Source of the DNA: Pyrinomonadaceae bacterium
GTDB lineage: Bacteria > Acidobacteriota > Blastocatellia > Pyrinomonadales > Pyrinomonadaceae
Length of the DNA: 64,000 nt
Direction: 5' to 3'
Assembly: GCA_036277115.1 (NCBI GenBank)
Contig: DASUNM010000027.1
Span: forward strand, 124,001 to 188,000
Part shown: one piece after another, positions 24,532 through 32,002 of the stretch
Layout: each line of letters begins with the position of its first letter
How positions within the stretch are numbered: the stretch's first letter is position 1
Translations under genes and position numbers: made by a program
Notes under the pieces: model-generated
Databases searched by the model: none
What the model saw: only the letters and a program-made list of their open reading frames with translations
What the model was told of the DNA's origin: nothing

Positions 24532-24734
24532 ATGGATCGCGATCAACTAAAAGCGAAGTTGCAATTGTTAGCAACGGATTGTGAGCGAGATCCGCGACGT
24601 GAGATGCGAGCGGTTGCCGCGGTTTTTACGCGACGATGGCCGCGATTGCCGCTCACGAAGAAGAGTTATTTATGCGCCACGTCACCAAGTTTTCACAGGG
24701 TCAGATTCGGCGGTTCGAGGCCGCGAGGAACTAA
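24532..24734 (+). pseudogene. Small gene split by a -1 frameshift in a T5 tract
   Basis: From ATG 24532 the first frame reads MDRDQLKAKLQLLATDCERD and on to AVAAVF, then turns into Arg/Pro-rich nonsense. Shifting -1 at TTTTT (24623-24627) gives YATMAAIAAHEEELFMRHVT plus KFSQGQIRRFEAARN and a stop at 24732-24734, directly before the GTG of the next gene. The joined product is a plausible 68-residue helical protein. It is either an indel or slippage on the T tract. Confidence 0.6.
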
Positions 24735-24971
24735 GTGAAAGTTGACACCTATCAATGCGATATCTGCCGCGTGCAGAAGAAAGACGCGAACCACTGGTTC
24801 GAGGGTTATTTGCTGAGCGGGGAAGATAAACCCGCAGGCGTACAGATTCACCGCTGGGGTAGCAATCCAGTTACAGGCGAAGTTCACGGCCCCAGCCCCG
24901 AGCACGCGGATGTTCATCTATGCGGCGCGGCCTGCGCCATAAATTGGATCAGCGAGAACCTTTTGAACTGA
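24735..24971 (+). CDS. Small zinc-binding protein
   Basis: 78 residues, GTG start directly after the upstream stop. CDIC near the N terminus and CGAACAIN near the C terminus, a split zinc site typical of small phage proteins. Unknown role. The 124 nt after it hold a GGCCAC/GTGGCC hairpin (25036-25063) just ahead of the recombination genes. Confidence 0.65.
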   Translation: MKVDTYQCDICRVQKKDANHWFEGYLLSGEDKPAGVQIHRWGSNPVTGEVHGPSPEHADVHLCGAACAINWISENLLN

Positions 24972-25095
24972 CTCCCCTTACTGCAAGAGCGAAGCGAAGG
25001 AAGCCATGAATAGGAATCTGGGTGGGAAAGAAAAAGGCCACTAAGCGTATGAGCGCCGTGGCCCTGCCACCTTACAAACTGAAAGGAAAAAGAAG

Positions 25096-26223
25096 ATGGC
25101 ACTAAGGATTATAAAGGCAACCGAGCCTCTAACGATAGAACAATTAGTTCTCTGCATTTACAGCCCGCCAGGAATCGGCAAAACCTCGCTGGCGTTCACG
25201 GCTGACAAGCCTCTGTTACTCGACTTCGACGGCGGCGCATATCGGGCGGGAAATCGCGGCGACATTGTATCCGTAAACTCATGGAACGACGCAGGCGGCA
25301 TCGTCGCTAACGACCTGTCCGGCTACAAGACCCTGATTATCGACACGGCTGGCAGAGCGTTGGACTCGCTGACAGCGGACATTATTCAGGGCAATCCGAA
25401 GCTCGGGCGAAGCGGTGGCGCCCTAACCCTGCAAGGCTACGGCGAGTTGAAGTCGCGCTTTATCGCCTTCACGAAACTTGTCCGTTCATTCGGCCTCGAC
25501 ATCGTGATGCTCGCGCACTCTGACGAGCAGCGCGGAAACGGCGACGATCTAATCGAGCGAATTGACGTTCAGGGTGGTTCAAAAAACGAAATCTACAAAG
25601 CCGCTGATGTAATGGGCAGACTGCGAATTACCAACGGCCGGCGCGTGTTGAACTTTAGCCCGACCGACACTGCGTTCGGAAAGAATCCCGCCGGCCTCGC
25701 AGAGTTGGCCGTTCCTTCGCTTACTGACGATCCGCATTTCCTTGGGGGCGTAATTGCTGACATTAAAACCGCGTTGAATCGGCTGACAGCCGACCAGCAA
25801 GAGGCCGCGAAAGCCCTCACGGAGTGGCAAGGCAAGTTTGCCGCGGTCGAGACAGCGGACGCCCTGAATGGTCTTATTCCACAAGCAGCGGACGCGCCTG
25901 AGAGTGTCAGGGATAACGTCAAACGCCTCTTGGTGAAGGCAGGTAAAGACAAAGGGTTCGAGTGGGACGCGGACGCGAAACAGTTCAAGACGAACGGCAA
26001 CGGATTTAACCCGCTCGCGCAGACCACCAAAGACGGCATCACGTCAAAGCAGGCCAAGGACATTCTCGCATTGACGAACGAGCTTGACCTTCCTGACGCG
26101 GACGAAGCGGCCTCAAAACTGTTCAAGATTCCAGTCAAGGTTGATGACCTGTCGAAAGAAGCGGCCAGTCGTCTCATTGCGGATCTAACCGTCCGAGCAG
26201 ACAACGCGGGAGCGAACTTCTAA
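25096..26223 (+). CDS. AAA_24 / Sak4-like ATPase, single-strand annealing recombinase
   Basis: 375 residues. RecA-like core: Walker A SPPGIGKT (23-30), LLLDFDGG, Walker B KTLIIDTAG (about 76-84), and sensor region DIVMLAHSDE. C-terminal part (about 230-375) is a helical extension. This is the AAA_24 family, which includes Sak4 phage recombinases that promote annealing. Its stop overlaps the ATG of a PD-(D/E)XK nuclease (TAATG), the usual recombinase/exonuclease pairing. Confidence 0.8.
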   Translation: MALRIIKATEPLTIEQLVLCIYSPPGIGKTSLAFTADKPLLLDFDGGAYRAGNRGDIVSVNSWNDAGGIVANDLSGYKTLIIDTAGRALDSLTADIIQGNPKLGRSGGALTLQGYGELKSRFIAFTKLVRSFGLDIVMLAHSDEQRGNGDDLIERIDVQGGSKNEIYKAADVMGRLRITNGRRVLNFSPTDTAFGKNPAGLAELAVPSLTDDPHFLGGVIADIKTALNRLTADQQEAAKALTEWQGKFAAVETADALNGLIPQAADAPESVRDNVKRLLVKAGKDKGFEWDADAKQFKTNGNGFNPLAQTTKDGITSKQAKDILALTNELDLPDADEAASKLFKIPVKVDDLSKEAASRLIADLTVRADNAGANF

Positions 26224-26852
26224 TGCTGCGAATTTCTGTCTCAGATTTGGACTCGTATCGTTACTACAAAGCCAACGAGGAGATGACCCTTCAGGACATT
26301 CTTTCGCGGCTTCGCAGAGAGGAACCACCAAGCCCTTCAATGCTCGCAGGACGCGCCCTGCATTGCGCATTAGAGGACGCTCAGTGGGAGGACGAGCAAC
26401 TTTGGATAGACAGAGACGGCTTCCGCTTTCACTTCATCTGTGATGCCGCTCTGACTGTTTCTGCCGTGCGAGAACTGAAGGGCGAGATGCCTATCGATAC
26501 GCCTTCAGGTCCGGTGACTCTGGTTGGGGTTGTGGACGCGATCGGTGATGACGTTACCGACTACAAACTGACAGGCCGATTTGAAGCAGAGCGATTCGCT
26601 GACAGTTATCAGTGGCGTTGTTACCTGATGATGTTTGGAATGAATCGGTTTGTTTACAAGGTGTTTGTCGGAGCGGAAGACTCCAGCGGTACAGGGTTCG
26701 ATGGTAAGCCGTTCGCGGAATGGTTAATCCGCGAATACCACGAGATGCCTGTATATCGGTATCCAGGGATGGAGCAGGACGTTAAACGTGAAGTCGCAGA
26801 GTTCGCCGCATTCCTGCGTCAATACGGATTTGAACAGCGGAAGGCTGCATAA
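26223..26852 (+). CDS. PD-(D/E)XK exonuclease (Cas4/RecB-like)
   Basis: 209 residues. Start VSDLDSYRYYK, then GRALHCALED (motif I His), GVVDAIGDDVTDYKLTGRFE (motif with D...DYK, the catalytic D and K), and YQWRCYLMMFG (the QxxxY-type motif). It probably makes single-stranded ends for the neighbouring annealing protein. Coupled by TAATG overlap. Confidence 0.85.
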   Translation: MLRISVSDLDSYRYYKANEEMTLQDILSRLRREEPPSPSMLAGRALHCALEDAQWEDEQLWIDRDGFRFHFICDAALTVSAVRELKGEMPIDTPSGPVTLVGVVDAIGDDVTDYKLTGRFEAERFADSYQWRCYLMMFGMNRFVYKVFVGAEDSSGTGFDGKPFAEWLIREYHEMPVYRYPGMEQDVKREVAEFAAFLRQYGFEQRKAA

Positions 26853-26855
26853 GGA

Positions 26856-26926
26856 TTCGGGCTGACACGCCTCGCCCTAAGAGCGAGTCGGAGTATTAAA
26901 GCGAATAAGCCGAGTGTCGGCCCGAA
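26856..26926 (+). ncRNA. Three-way-junction RNA element in leader of 26945 gene
   Basis: A 13-bp stem (TTCGGGCTGACAC with GTGTCGGCCCGAA, one G-U) closes two hairpins: CTCGC/GCGAG with a 7-nt loop, and TCGG..TATT/AATA..CCGA with a 6-nt loop. Only two junction bases are unpaired. There is no U tract, so it is not a terminator. It lies 19 nt before the next ATG and could control its translation or protect the transcript. Confidence 0.55.
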
Positions 26927-26944
26927 AACAAAACGGAGAAGCAA

Positions 26945-27172
26945 ATGCCAGAACAAACACAGCCGCAACGAGCGGTCATTGAATACAAAGAAACACCACT
27001 TGAGGGCAAGCCGATCAAGTTCAAGACAGTGATCGAATCGGCCAAGGATGCGAATGACGCCAGAGTGCAATTCTGGGCTACGCAGATTTGGCCGGCGGCT
27101 CGCACCCAAGGCGTAAACATCACCGCGATCGAGTGGCCTGACGCTAAGGAACTCATCGTTGACGGAGAGTGA
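26945..27172 (+). CDS. Small alpha/beta hypothetical protein
   Basis: 75 residues (AVIEYKETPLEGKPIKFKTV, ARVQFWATQIWPAAR). The first strands and helix look like a small single domain; no family recognised. CGGAG precedes the ATG, after the structured leader. Confidence 0.6.
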   Translation: MPEQTQPQRAVIEYKETPLEGKPIKFKTVIESAKDANDARVQFWATQIWPAARTQGVNITAIEWPDAKELIVDGE

Positions 27173-27238
27173 GTTCGTGTCGTGGGGCACGAAGGGGGAG
27201 CGGGCGTTTTGGGGTCTGCTTCCCCACTGGATATTGAG

Positions 27239-28111
27239 ATGAATACGAACGGACACAAAGAGCGGCCAATTCTTTTTAGTGGACCAATGGTGCGCGCGAT
27301 TCTGGAAGGTCGAAAGACGCAGACGCGGCGGGTGCTGAAGTTCCAGCCGAACCCCGACTGGACAGAGATTGCCGTTGAGTACCCGCATGCCAACAACGAA
27401 CCCGTGGCAACTTACCGCGCCTTTCCCAATGGCGGCAGCGCCAGATGGGCGATCTGTGGCTGTCCCTACGGTGGCCCAGGTGATCGTCTTTGGGTGCGCG
27501 AGACGTGGGCAACTCATTTCAATCAACGCTTCCACGATGAGCACGGCTTATCCGCGCCGGACTTTTTGGTTGATGTAGAAACCCTCGAGCCGTGTGTCGT
27601 ATACGCGGCAGACCAAAATTTCCCGATGACAATCAACGAAGAGTTTGTCGCGGAGCACAACCATGTCGCGTGGAAATCTTCAATTCACATGAAGCGTTCC
27701 GCGTCTCGCATCACCCTCGAAATAACCAACGTCAGAGTTGAGCGATTGCAGGAAATCAGCGCAGGGGATTGCTATGCCGAAGGTGTAAAGACCGTGCCGT
27801 CCGATCAATCTGCGGCGTTCGTTCCCGGCACGGACATTATCCAGCGCGGCGGCACGGCAGATGAGCGATACATTCGCGCATTCGCAAAAGGATGGGACGC
27901 GCTCAACGCAAGGCGCGGCTACTCATGGGAATCAAATCCTTTGGTATGGGTGATCGAATTTAAGGTTCTTTTGATGTTACAGGGGGACGGCGGCGGGTCT
28001 CCCAAAAAGATCGGGGGAATGATGCGAGGAACGGCGGTGAAGCCTCGGTTTCCCAGAAGTGAAGCGCTTTCCCCGATTCAATCTTTGGTCGCGAACTGCG
28101 CAACGCGCTAA
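27239..28111 (+). CDS. ASCH-like/phage morphogenetic-type protein
   Basis: 290 residues from the ATG at 27239. The start RPILFSGPMVRAILEGRKTQ followed by TRRVL, and GDRLWVRETWA plus AEGV, match the family of phage unknowns often annotated 'morphogenetic protein' and related to ASCH/PUA-like RNA-binding domains. It has an unusual Ser/Gly/Lys-rich C terminus after residue about 245 (GGGSPKKIGGMMRG). Confidence 0.7.
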   Translation: MNTNGHKERPILFSGPMVRAILEGRKTQTRRVLKFQPNPDWTEIAVEYPHANNEPVATYRAFPNGGSARWAICGCPYGGPGDRLWVRETWATHFNQRFHDEHGLSAPDFLVDVETLEPCVVYAADQNFPMTINEEFVAEHNHVAWKSSIHMKRSASRITLEITNVRVERLQEISAGDCYAEGVKTVPSDQSAAFVPGTDIIQRGGTADERYIRAFAKGWDALNARRGYSWESNPLVWVIEFKVLLMLQGDGGGSPKKIGGMMRGTAVKPRFPRSEALSPIQSLVANCATR

Positions 28112-28190
28112 GGGACACGTTCCCTTCTCTTTTTAGGAGGAGCTCGCGGCCAAAACAACCTTGCTTGATCGCATTGAGGAAAGGGGATCT

Positions 28191-28721
28191 ATGCGAATCG
28201 GTTATTCAGAAGACGAGGATTACGGCGGCCAATTTGAACTCTGGCAGGCGAACTGTCGGCGATCCCTTCAAGGGAAGGCTGGGCAGACCGCGTTACGCGA
28301 ACTTGAGGCTGCGCTGATCGCCTTGCCCGACAAAAGGTTGATCGCGGGGAAGCTGATCGACGCAGAGGGCGAAGTTTGCGCCATTGGAGCCTTAGCAAAG
28401 TACAAAGGCCGCGATCTGATCAATGAAACCCGTCAGCAACTTGCCGAGATCGGCATAGAGAGAGATGTCGAGGAAATCGAGGGCGACGGGGAGATAGAAG
28501 AGATTGGTATCGAGTTGGGAATGCCGCGCCTCGTCGCATGGAAGGTGGTTGAGCTAAACGACATTCATCTGGAGGGTTCCACTCTGGTCACGAATGAAGG
28601 GCCGTATCGCTGGCCCGCAGAGAGGCCTAAAGAGTGGGTTCCTATCACACCGGAGGCGCGTTACGAGCAAGTCTTGGCGTGGGTGAGAAGGCAGTTGAGC
28701 AAGACCAAATTCTCAGGTTGA
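28191..28721 (+). CDS. Hypothetical phage protein
   Basis: 176 residues from the ATG at 28191 with GAGGAAAGG upstream. N-terminal half has RIGYSEDEDYGGQFELWQAN and EVCAIGALAKYKG, a pattern I associate with conserved phage unknowns; C-terminal part acidic (VEEIEGDGEIEEIGIELG). Function unknown. Confidence 0.6.
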   Translation: MRIGYSEDEDYGGQFELWQANCRRSLQGKAGQTALRELEAALIALPDKRLIAGKLIDAEGEVCAIGALAKYKGRDLINETRQQLAEIGIERDVEEIEGDGEIEEIGIELGMPRLVAWKVVELNDIHLEGSTLVTNEGPYRWPAERPKEWVPITPEARYEQVLAWVRRQLSKTKFSG

Positions 28722-28742
28722 ACGGTATAGGGAGAAGCAGAA

Positions 28743-28982
28743 ATGAACGGTTGTGGCGAGTGCGGAATGCTGGTGGACGCGCAGGAATATCACCCTTACG
28801 CGGCGTGTGTGATGTATCGCCAGTTAGGGCAGGCAGAGAAGGTTAATTCCAACCTCCGCGCGGTAGTGCTTCACGGCGTGGATATGGAGCGTGCGCGGCT
28901 CAAGACTTTGCTGAAAGGCGTCGCGTGTACGTGTGATGGTCAACCCGATGCTCACCAAGACTGGTGCGCGATGAGCGAGTAA
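28743..28982 (+). CDS. Small Cys-rich protein
   Basis: 79 residues with CGECG, a Cys in the middle, and CTCDGQPDAHQDWC at the end, a possible zinc or cluster site. Last gene before the non-coding island. Confidence 0.55.
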   Translation: MNGCGECGMLVDAQEYHPYAACVMYRQLGQAEKVNSNLRAVVLHGVDMERARLKTLLKGVACTCDGQPDAHQDWCAMSE

Positions 28983-29137
28983 AAGTTCGGCGGCTACTCA
29001 TCCTCTGAAAGACAAATCTTTTCTGGTTGTGGGTGGAGGATGAAGCGGCGAGCGCTCGCCAAAACGTAAGTTTTATGAATCAGTTTTTAATGGTTGGCAG
29101 GTTCTTTGAAATGCTGGTTGGCCCTGGCATCAATAAA

Positions 29138-29256
29138 CGTAGAACGAGCGATTTGAATAAGTCGCGTTGTCGCAACTTTCGGTTTCTTTGTTCTACGGGG
29201 AATCGGAAAGGGCCAACTCGCGAGCGCGGCTTATTCGAGTCGCTTTTTGTTTTTCT
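29138..29256 (+). ncRNA. Structured RNA with 20-bp stem and U tract
   Basis: Bases 29147-29166 pair without a break with 29225-29244 (20 bp, three G-U). The loop contains a second stem CTTTC..GGTTTC with GGAATC..GAAAG-type pairing and a GTTG/CAAC hairpin. TTTTTGTTTTT follows the long stem. An alternative 8-bp stem CGTAGAAC/GTTCTACG (29138-29145 with 29190-29197) competes with it. Either a long intrinsic terminator or a small RNA of about 110 nt directly before the tRNA-like element. Confidence 0.55.
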
Positions 29257-29340
29257 GCAGGCGGTAGCTTAGTGGTAAAGCGCCACGCAAGCCCCTCAGG
29301 CTTCGACGTGCTTCCGAGGTTCGACTCCTCGCCACCTGCG
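29257..29340 (+). tRNA. tRNA-like element with an expanded anticodon arm
   Basis: Acceptor stem CAGGCGG/CCACCTG (one mismatch), T8 A9, a 4-bp D arm GCTT/AAGC with GTGGT loop, and a perfect T arm CGAGG TTCGACT CCTCG are all present. The anticodon arm is not standard: CACG/CGTG encloses 19 nt that fold as AAGCC CCTCA GGCTT. No 7-nt loop with U33 can be drawn, so no anticodon is assigned. No CCA is encoded. Confidence 0.45.
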
Positions 29341-29736
29341 CACAAACAAAGAGAGCGGCCTGATTGCTCAAGTCGCTCTCTCTATTACCGCCAACCAAGT
29401 GAAAGGCGGCTGGTCTACATCCACAGAGATTCTATCGCTGAAACGTGGCCAGCACAAGGTTTCTTAAGAGCGGATGAGTAGAACCTAGAAAAATCATCCG
29501 AATGCACGTCCACGGCGGGGCAGGTTTGAAGGCTAAGAGGGACTTAGCTGGCTGAGTGCGATCCAAGCAATGTCGGACGACCTGACAACTTGGCAATGTT
29601 GATCCAGTGGGATACCGCTGAAGACTAAGCACGCGGCCTCAAACCATAACACAGTGCTTCTATCGCTTGGTTAATATGCAATGCACAGCACCGTAAATAC
29701 AAGATCAACGGGGTAAAGGTCGGGGTGTGATCTGAA

Positions 29737-29877
29737 ATGAAGACCAAAGTGAAATTTCTTTGCATTTTCGGGTGCGGGCGCGTCGCGCAAAGAGGGTGGA
29801 CTTCGTGTGCGCGTTGCTGGAATAAGCGCTTGAAGAGAATCAATGATCGCAAGAAGCAACCACAACCAAATGCCTGA
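29737..29877 (+). CDS. 46-residue zinc-binding peptide
   Basis: MKTKVKFLCIFGCGRVAQRG then WTSCARCWNKRLKRI and a basic tail. C..GC and C..C pairs suggest a zinc finger of a kind common in phages. Its stop overlaps the next gene's preferred start at 29870. Confidence 0.55.
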   Translation: MKTKVKFLCIFGCGRVAQRGWTSCARCWNKRLKRINDRKKQPQPNA

Positions 29878-30235
29878 CTGCGAACCTGTCCGATTGTGGC
29901 GCGAACGATTCAAGCTCAACTTGAGCGCAAGCTGGAAGGCTGACGTAGAGAAAACAGTAACGGATTTAGACCTGTGGAAAGAGATTTTGGACGGTTGGTT
30001 CTACGTAGAACACGGAAAGAAGAAAACGAAGCATCCTGGGATTAAAAACCTTCTTAACGAATATGAGCGACAGAAGTGCAATCAACAACTTCAAGAGGTT
30101 TCCGCAAACAACGCGGCCAATTCTCTATCAACACGCAGCGGAGAGGGGATACCCCAAGGGAGCGGTTGCTATCTGCCCAAAGTGTCGAGTGAAGCGGAAC
30201 GCCTCTACTTCAGAGTTGGCGACGTGGTTCGCTGA
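29870..30235 (+). CDS. Hypothetical protein overlapping the next gene
   Basis: 121 residues from the ATG at 29870 (the frame is also open from 29843). The first 65 residues are a convincing helical domain (WKADVEKTVTDLDLWKEILD, then GIKNLLNEYERQ). The last about 57 codons overlap the following zinc-ribbon gene in another frame and are Ser/Asn/Gly-rich, so the native end may be near 30065. Confidence 0.5.
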   Translation: MPDCEPVRLWRERFKLNLSASWKADVEKTVTDLDLWKEILDGWFYVEHGKKKTKHPGIKNLLNEYERQKCNQQLQEVSANNAANSLSTRSGEGIPQGSGCYLPKVSSEAERLYFRVGDVVR

Positions 30236-30293
30236 AGGGTTTCCACGTTGTAAGCAGTGCAAGTGTCGAATTGATATTGAGGTAATCAGATGA
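30063..30293 (+). CDS. Zinc-ribbon protein
   Basis: 76 residues with CPKC and CKQCKC pairs around a Trp-containing helix (STSELATWFAEGFPR). The zinc ribbon supports this frame as coding. Its 5' 173 nt overlap the previous gene. Stop overlaps the next start. Confidence 0.65.
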   Translation: MSDRSAINNFKRFPQTTRPILYQHAAERGYPKGAVAICPKCRVKRNASTSELATWFAEGFPRCKQCKCRIDIEVIR

Positions 30294-30502
30294 GATGCAT
30301 CAACGGCTGTGTGATTAAAGAGTCCGAATTAGACGATGCCGTGGAGATCGAAGGTCGAAGACTCATGTGCGCAAGCTGCGTCAACAAGCTCTGGCCGCAA
30401 CCGCAAGGTAACGAGGCTGGAGATCAGCGCGGCAGGTTCACGGGACGCATGGGCCGCAAGTGCTACAACCCCAGCTTTGGGACCATAGGATCAACCCGAT
30501 GA
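30290..30502 (+). CDS. Small Cys-rich protein
   Basis: 70 residues; N terminus MRCINGCVIKESELDD and a CASC pair, then an Arg/Gly-rich tail. A broken copy of its N terminus follows directly. Overlaps its neighbours by 4 nt on both sides. Confidence 0.6.
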   Translation: MRCINGCVIKESELDDAVEIEGRRLMCASCVNKLWPQPQGNEAGDQRGRFTGRMGRKCYNPSFGTIGSTR

Positions 30503-30543
30503 AGTGTATTCACGGCTGCTTAATACCTGAAGACGATGCCTAG
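30499..30543 (+). pseudogene. Remnant duplicate of the N terminus of the preceding gene
   Basis: 14 codons, MKCIHGCLIPEDDA, match MRCINGCVIKESELDDA of the gene just upstream. The stop TAG and the next gene's ATG (30536) overlap its last codons. It looks like the trace of a tandem duplication in which the second copy lost its body, or a tiny retained peptide. Confidence 0.55.
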
Positions 30544-30808
30544 TCATGGTTCAGCACGGTCTTACTGGTCAGGGTGTCGCTGTGAAATCTGCCGCGCGGC
30601 TCATGCGAGTTACGAACGCCGCCGCTGGCGCAAGAAGCACGGCAGGGAGTTGCAAGACACAGAGTTTGTTTATCCGGTGATCAAGGGCGCGGTGTTGTCA
30701 GGGCTGGCAAAAGAATCAGGCGTAAGCGAGTGGACACTTCACAGAATAAAACGAGGCGGTCAGCGAATCAGGCAATCAACAGAGCGGAAGATTTTACAGG
30801 CAGCGTAA
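30536..30808 (+). CDS. Small zinc-knuckle plus HTH protein
   Basis: 90 residues. N-terminal HGSARSYWSGCRCEICRAAH is the common phage zinc-knuckle (H..R...GCRC..CR). C-terminal helix-turn-helix (SGLAKESGVSEWTLHRIKRG). Suggests a small transcription regulator of the phage. Confidence 0.7.
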   Translation: MPSHGSARSYWSGCRCEICRAAHASYERRRWRKKHGRELQDTEFVYPVIKGAVLSGLAKESGVSEWTLHRIKRGGQRIRQSTERKILQAA

Positions 30809-30834
30809 GAACGGAACGACGGGCAAGAGTTTAG

Positions 30835-31995
30835 ATGGGCGACGTACTTCAAATTATTCACAACGATGCGCTTTCGGCGTTGCGAGAATTGCCGGACGAG
30901 TCGGTTCAGTGCGTCGTGACTTCGCCGCCCTATTTTGGCTTGCGAGATTACGGCGTTGAGCCGCGTGTGTGGGATGAAACGGTTGAGTGTCAGCACGAGT
31001 TTGTTGAGTCGCGTCAGTACCAGGATTCGCCTGTCCGATCGGGCGCTGAAGGGGTCGGCTTCCACGATGCCGAGACGACTAAGGCGCAACGCTGGCGAAC
31101 GCATGGAGCGTGCGTCTGTGGCGCGTGGCACGGCTGTCTAGGGCTTGAGCCAACACCGGATTTGTACGTTGACCACCTTGTTCAAATCTTGCGCGAAGCA
31201 AGACGTGCGATGCGTAGCGACGGAACTCTGTGGCTGAATATCGGCGATAGCTATAGCAGCGCGTCGAATGGCCGTCCGCAGTCGGGACTTAAAGCGCTTT
31301 CAGATAAGTGTTCACCGCGAAAGAATCCACGGAAAAATCACGCCTACCAAGACCGCCCAGATGTCTTCGTCTCGCGACCCGTTGTGGCCACTTGCAAGCC
31401 AAAAGACCTAATCGGTATTCCGTGGATGCTGGCCTTCGCTCTCCGTGGCGATGGTTGGTATTTGCGCTCGGACATCATCTGGAATAAGCCAAATCCGATG
31501 CCTGAAAGCGTCACGGATCGGCCTACCAAGTCACACGAATACATCTTTCTACTTTCCAAGTCTGAGCGGTATTTCTTTAATGCCGAAGCGGTGCGGGAAA
31601 AGGCAAGCCATGCCGGACAAGTAATCAGTTTAGGTGCGAAGTCTATGTCGCGCGGACAAGCGGCCGGAATGAACGTAGAACCGAGCGGCAACGGTAAAGC
31701 AGAGAGCTACACAGTTGTCGAAGGTCGGAACATTCGCTCGGTTTGGACTATCACCACACAACCATTTCCCGGCGCACATTTCGCTGTATTCCCGACTGAC
31801 ATTCCGCGGCGTTGTGTTCTCGCGGGAAGTAAACATGGTGACGTAATTCTCGATCCTTTTGCGGGTAGCGGCACAACCGGAAAAGTAGCAATCGAACTTG
31901 GACGCAAGGCGATCCTGATTGAACCAAAGGCAGAGTATGTCGAAATGATTAAGCGGCGCACTCAGACAACGATGGGTTTGCCGCTGGCGGTGTAG
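30835..31995 (+). CDS. DNA methyltransferase, beta class (N4-C or N6-A)
   Basis: 386 residues. Catalytic motif TSPPYFGLRD (29-38) comes first and the AdoMet-binding motif DPFAGSGTTG (about 340-349) last, the order of beta-class enzymes that methylate N4 of cytosine or N6 of adenine. SPPY favours N4-cytosine. Middle has the target recognition region with CVCGAWHGC, a Cys pair that could bind zinc. No restriction enzyme is adjacent, so it likely protects phage DNA. Confidence 0.85.
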   Translation: MGDVLQIIHNDALSALRELPDESVQCVVTSPPYFGLRDYGVEPRVWDETVECQHEFVESRQYQDSPVRSGAEGVGFHDAETTKAQRWRTHGACVCGAWHGCLGLEPTPDLYVDHLVQILREARRAMRSDGTLWLNIGDSYSSASNGRPQSGLKALSDKCSPRKNPRKNHAYQDRPDVFVSRPVVATCKPKDLIGIPWMLAFALRGDGWYLRSDIIWNKPNPMPESVTDRPTKSHEYIFLLSKSERYFFNAEAVREKASHAGQVISLGAKSMSRGQAAGMNVEPSGNGKAESYTVVEGRNIRSVWTITTQPFPGAHFAVFPTDIPRRCVLAGSKHGDVILDPFAGSGTTGKVAIELGRKAILIEPKAEYVEMIKRRTQTTMGLPLAV

Positions 31996-32002
31996 CAGCG
32001 TA

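Larger units (their letters stand above)
28983..29736. other. Non-coding island in the early region
   Basis: No convincing gene on either strand in 754 nt. It holds a perfect 14-bp palindrome GGCGAGCGCTCGCC (29047-29060), an AAAAC/GTTTT hairpin right after it, a 119-nt structured element with a U tract, a tRNA-like element, and a further GAGAGCG/CGCTCTC hairpin (29351-29382). After 29400 I see nothing clear. It could hold small RNAs or a replication origin. Confidence 0.6.

Noticed and set aside
29027..29272. 81-codon frame on the + strand
   Set aside because: It runs across the palindrome and the structured RNA and has no protein-like composition or ribosome site.
29257..29340. tRNA(Sec), because of a TCA triplet in the loop, TTCGACTCC in the T arm and selA in the same window
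   Set aside because: There is no long variable arm or 6-bp D stem, the TCA is not in a 7-nt loop after U33, and selA is host DNA 27 kb away.
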